DNA of 64,000 nt from Bacteroidales bacterium (lineage in GTDB: Bacteria > Bacteroidota > Bacteroidia > Bacteroidales > UBA932). Positions within the stretch are counted from its first letter, which is position 1; each line of letters begins with the position of its first letter. A model generated the notes under the pieces. The model searched no databases and was not told where the DNA came from. It worked only from the letters and a program-made list of their open reading frames with translations. Shown here piece after piece: positions 62,464-64,000 of this stretch. The position numbers and the translations under genes were made by a program. Where the stretch lies: assembly GCA_017465225.1 (NCBI GenBank), contig JAFTWQ010000009.1:29342-93341 (forward strand), in the 5' to 3' direction.

Positions 62464-63384
62464 TTATTTCGGAAGCACAAGACAACGGCGTATCTGGGAT
62501 TCGCTGAGGTGGCGAACCCTGTAAAAATGTTCGGCTATGGCCTGTTTTTCTTTTAATGTCAGCTGATATACGGATTGCCTGCCGTACCTGTTGCGGGCCA
62601 GCGCGTCCAGTTCCGTGCAAAGATCTATATCTGACAGACTCCTGCAGTCAGCCTTCCCGCTCTCAAATATCAGCATCTTGGATTCATCATGCATGTTTAC
62701 CCCATGTTCAATGCTGAGTAGATTGATGGGAGGCAGGCCGTTGGCGTCTTTCTTTTGTTCCGCCTCCCACTCCTCCGATGATTTTCTGCTCATATGGAAG
62801 TTGAACGCTCGCGGTGTCCCGTAGAGGGCTTCCATCTGCGGGATGTCCAGCACGCTTTCCCTGGTGAACACTCCGCTTGCCGTCATCTTGTAACTGTCGG
62901 GATATTCTGCGTATCTTCCTAGAAATCTTGAATATGATCTGGCCGGCAGAAACGCTTCGTCATGTAACTTGCCCATCTCTCTCCGGAAGATGGCGTTTGC
63001 AGAGCAGTGTGGATAAGCAAAAGGCAGCGGGGCAACACCATGGTGCAGAGCATTCCTTAATATATAGCTCGCAGCTGCAATGGTGTGATGATGTCCGACC
63101 ACTTCTAATGTGAAATGAATGTCTTCCCCAAGCCTGCCCGACCGGCCGTACTTATTGTTGAAATATTTGGCGTACGGATTACGGAAGTTGAACATCAGGT
63201 CTTTTGGAGCATGAGCCTGCACGAGTTTGTGCGCATGCGTGGACATGAATGATTCGACAAGGCCGGTGCTGTCGGTCTTGTATAGCGCCAAAGCAAAACA
63301 GTTGAATCCTCTGTAGTAGTCTTCGAGGTCCCTGAACAAGGCCTCTTCTCCTGCCGAAAGGCAGAGATGGTAAGTTCTTTTCAT
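62464..63384 (-). CDS. REP-associated tyrosine transposase-like protein (RAYT, Y1 family)
   Basis: 306 aa. The order of motifs is that of RAYT/IS200-like Y1 proteins: N-terminal YHLCLSAGEEALFRDLEDYY, a HUH-type metal site in FMSTHAHKLV (His50, His52), the short YGRSGRLGEDIHF strand, and the presumed nucleophile Tyr107 in ASYILRNALHHGV. The C-terminal part (about 265-306) is a helix-turn-helix (LTLKEKQAIAEHFYRVRHLS ending ESQIRRCL). RAYTs nick and join single-stranded DNA at REP hairpins, usually keep single copy and are thought to spread REPs. This one lies between direct copies of two hairpin repeat families. No sign of a frameshift. The family call rests on motif order only. Confidence 0.8.
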   Translation of the reverse strand: MKRTYHLCLSAGEEALFRDLEDYYRGFNCFALALYKTDSTGLVESFMSTHAHKLVQAHAPKDLMFNFRNPYAKYFNNKYGRSGRLGEDIHFTLEVVGHHHTIAAASYILRNALHHGVAPLPFAYPHCSANAIFRREMGKLHDEAFLPARSYSRFLGRYAEYPDSYKMTASGVFTRESVLDIPQMEALYGTPRAFNFHMSRKSSEEWEAEQKKDANGLPPINLLSIEHGVNMHDESKMLIFESGKADCRSLSDIDLCTELDALARNRYGRQSVYQLTLKEKQAIAEHFYRVRHLSESQIRRCLVLPK

Positions 63385-63520
63385 ACATTTTATCTTTTGC
63401 TCGTTCCTTCTCTTCTGTCATTCTCCGCATCTCCCTTGAAATGTCATGAAGTCAGTACAAATCTATAAAAAGATTCTCTTATCCCGTGTAGATATCTTCC
63501 GGAAAATGTTGCTGTTCAGA

Positions 63521-63632
63521 CCGTCCGACATAAAAATGGCGAAAAACATGATGGACGGTCCCGTTTTGGGATGTTTCACCGCCGTTTTCGGCACCGTCCG
63601 ACATAAAATCGCCCAAAAAGTTGTCGGACGGT
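63521..63632 (+). repeat. 112-nt double-hairpin repeat, right copy
   Basis: Direct copy of 62287-62398 with 5 substitutions. It lies upstream of the start codon of the minus-strand transposase-like gene. Together with the repeat at 63711 it accounts for the gene-free stretch 63385-63877; the ORFs readable through it are by-products of the repeat. Confidence 0.85.
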
Positions 63633-63710
63633 CTGTCGTTGCGCTTCGGGAGGGATGGCATTGTGTTTTTCTGGGAGGAACGCTGGGTGTGGAGATATCT
63701 CCGCTCCCTC

Positions 63711-63737
63711 CGTCATTCCCGGCCTGACCGGGAATCT
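63711..63737 (+). repeat. 27-nt hairpin repeat, right copy
   Basis: Identical to 62234-62260 and in the same orientation. It lies 55 nt before the -33 box of rpsL. Confidence 0.85.
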
Positions 63738-63791
63738 CGCAGGGGTCGAGAGGAAAGTTATCAACACTCCAAAGTGCTGAAAAACAATATT

Positions 63792-63825
63792 TTTGTTGAT
63801 AAATAAAAAATTATTCGTATATTTG
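63792..63825 (+). promoter_or_regulatory. Promoter of rpsL
   Basis: TTTG (63792-63795) and TATATTTG (63818-63825), 22 nt apart, a good -33/-7 pair. The leader contains a short CCCC/GGGG hairpin (63829-63844) and the coding start is 63878. Confidence 0.7.
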
Positions 63826-63877
63826 CAGCCCCCAAAAATAGGGGAATGAAACATAAATAATTTATTTACAAACATTT

Positions 63878-64000
63878 ATGCCTACAATTCAACAATTAGT
63901 TCGCAAAGGACGCGAGGTTATCGTCGAGAAGAGCAAATCTCGCGCGTTGGATGCTTGTCCTCAGAGAAGAGGCGTATGCGTACGTGTGTACACAACTACA
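63878..64000 (+). CDS. rpsL: Ribosomal protein S12 (start only)
   Basis: The first 41 residues are in the window: [18 protein letters not shown] then [15 protein letters not shown], the conserved N-terminus of S12, a protein of the decoding centre of the 30S subunit. The gene continues past the right edge. In most bacteria it opens the str operon (rpsL, rpsG, fusA). Confidence 0.96.
   Translation, partial: MPTIQQLVRKGREVIVEKSKSRALDACPQRRGVCVRVYTTT

Larger units (their letters stand above)
62208..63737. mobile_element. RAYT-like gene enclosed by two nested direct-repeat families
   Basis: The layout is symmetrical: GATATCTCC..CCGCTCC motif, 27-nt hairpin repeat, 112-nt hairpin repeat, transposase-like gene (-), 112-nt repeat, then the GATATCTCC..CCGCTCC motif and the 27-nt repeat again, all in the same orientation. 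The two 112-nt copies differ at 5 positions. The element is likely to be a REP/RAYT-type unit ('REPtron'), though no target-site duplication could be defined by eye. Confidence 0.6.

Noticed and set aside
63446-63727. 93-aa ORF over the right repeats
   Set aside because: It consists of the 112-nt and 27-nt repeats and has no independent coding signal; the matching ORF at 62342-62524 is the same by-product.
62208-63737. CRISPR array or phage attachment sites at the paired repeats
   Set aside because: Only two copies of each unit, spacing over 1 kb, and no cas or integrase gene; the repeats are hairpins next to a Y1-type gene.

Overview
This window comes from a Bacteroidota chromosome, almost certainly order Bacteroidales. 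It carries SusC/SusD pairs, many lipoprotein and '..Q'-type secretion signals, fimbrillin/FISUMP, C69 and S46 peptidases, BACON domains, and the TAnnTTTG -7 promoter element in front of many genes. Base composition is close to balanced and uniform, with no obviously foreign block. I cannot name a genus from the sequence alone.

Layout. (1) 1-4.9 kb: a secreted PD40/SPOR-like protein (its start is off the window), NfeD, flotillin FloA, a small membrane protein, an ECF sigma factor broken by a frameshift, and a small membrane protein that may be its regulator. (2) 4.9-8.5 kb: rsmA (-), aspS (+) and a secreted protein of unknown function. (3) 8.5-38.1 kb: a large polysaccharide utilisation locus (PUL) for acetylated galactoglucomannan. 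It has a GH43 and a cellobiose 2-epimerase-type gene on the minus strand, an AraC-family regulator, a GH5_7-CE7 fusion, SusC, SusD, two surface glycan-binding proteins, GH26, BACON-GH5, a second GH26, GH130, a GPH transporter, GH5_2-like, GH36, GH94 and another GH5. (4) 38.1-42.9 kb: CYTH protein, S46 dipeptidyl peptidase, and a membrane polyferredoxin fused to an HMA-like domain. (5) 43.1-50.4 kb: fimbrillin-FISUMP lipoprotein, DUF6850-like outer-membrane protein, DUF4876-like lipoprotein and a TonB-dependent receptor. (6) 50.4-54.2 kb: a double-module GH43 and a C69 peptidase. (7) 54.2-61.4 kb: small secreted protein, nitroreductase, pheS, GH20, tRNA-Gly(GCC), SIMPL protein, a stand-alone TonB plug protein and a GH29 fucosidase. 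(8) 61.4-64 kb: an alkyltransferase (Ogt-like), a REP-associated tyrosine transposase (RAYT-like) between direct copies of two hairpin repeat families, and the start of rpsL.

How the PUL works (inference from families). Surface endo-enzymes (GH26, GH5) and the mannanase-acetylesterase fusion cut and deacetylate the polymer, the glycan-binding proteins and SusCD capture and import oligosaccharides, and GH36 removes galactose. A second GH26 releases mannobiose, the GPH permease brings disaccharides into the cytoplasm, the 2-epimerase turns mannobiose into mannosyl-glucose, and GH130 and GH94 split mannosyl-glucose and cellobiose with phosphate. No GH2 or GH3 beta-mannosidase/beta-glucosidase is present, so disaccharide cleavage looks wholly phosphorolytic.

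The least ordinary element is the RAYT-like gene at 62464-63384. It lies between two 112-nt direct repeats that differ at 5 positions, and outside these lie two identical 27-nt hairpin repeats. The outer repeat shares its GTCAT...ATCT frame with hairpin repeats that lie against stop codons at four other places in the window.
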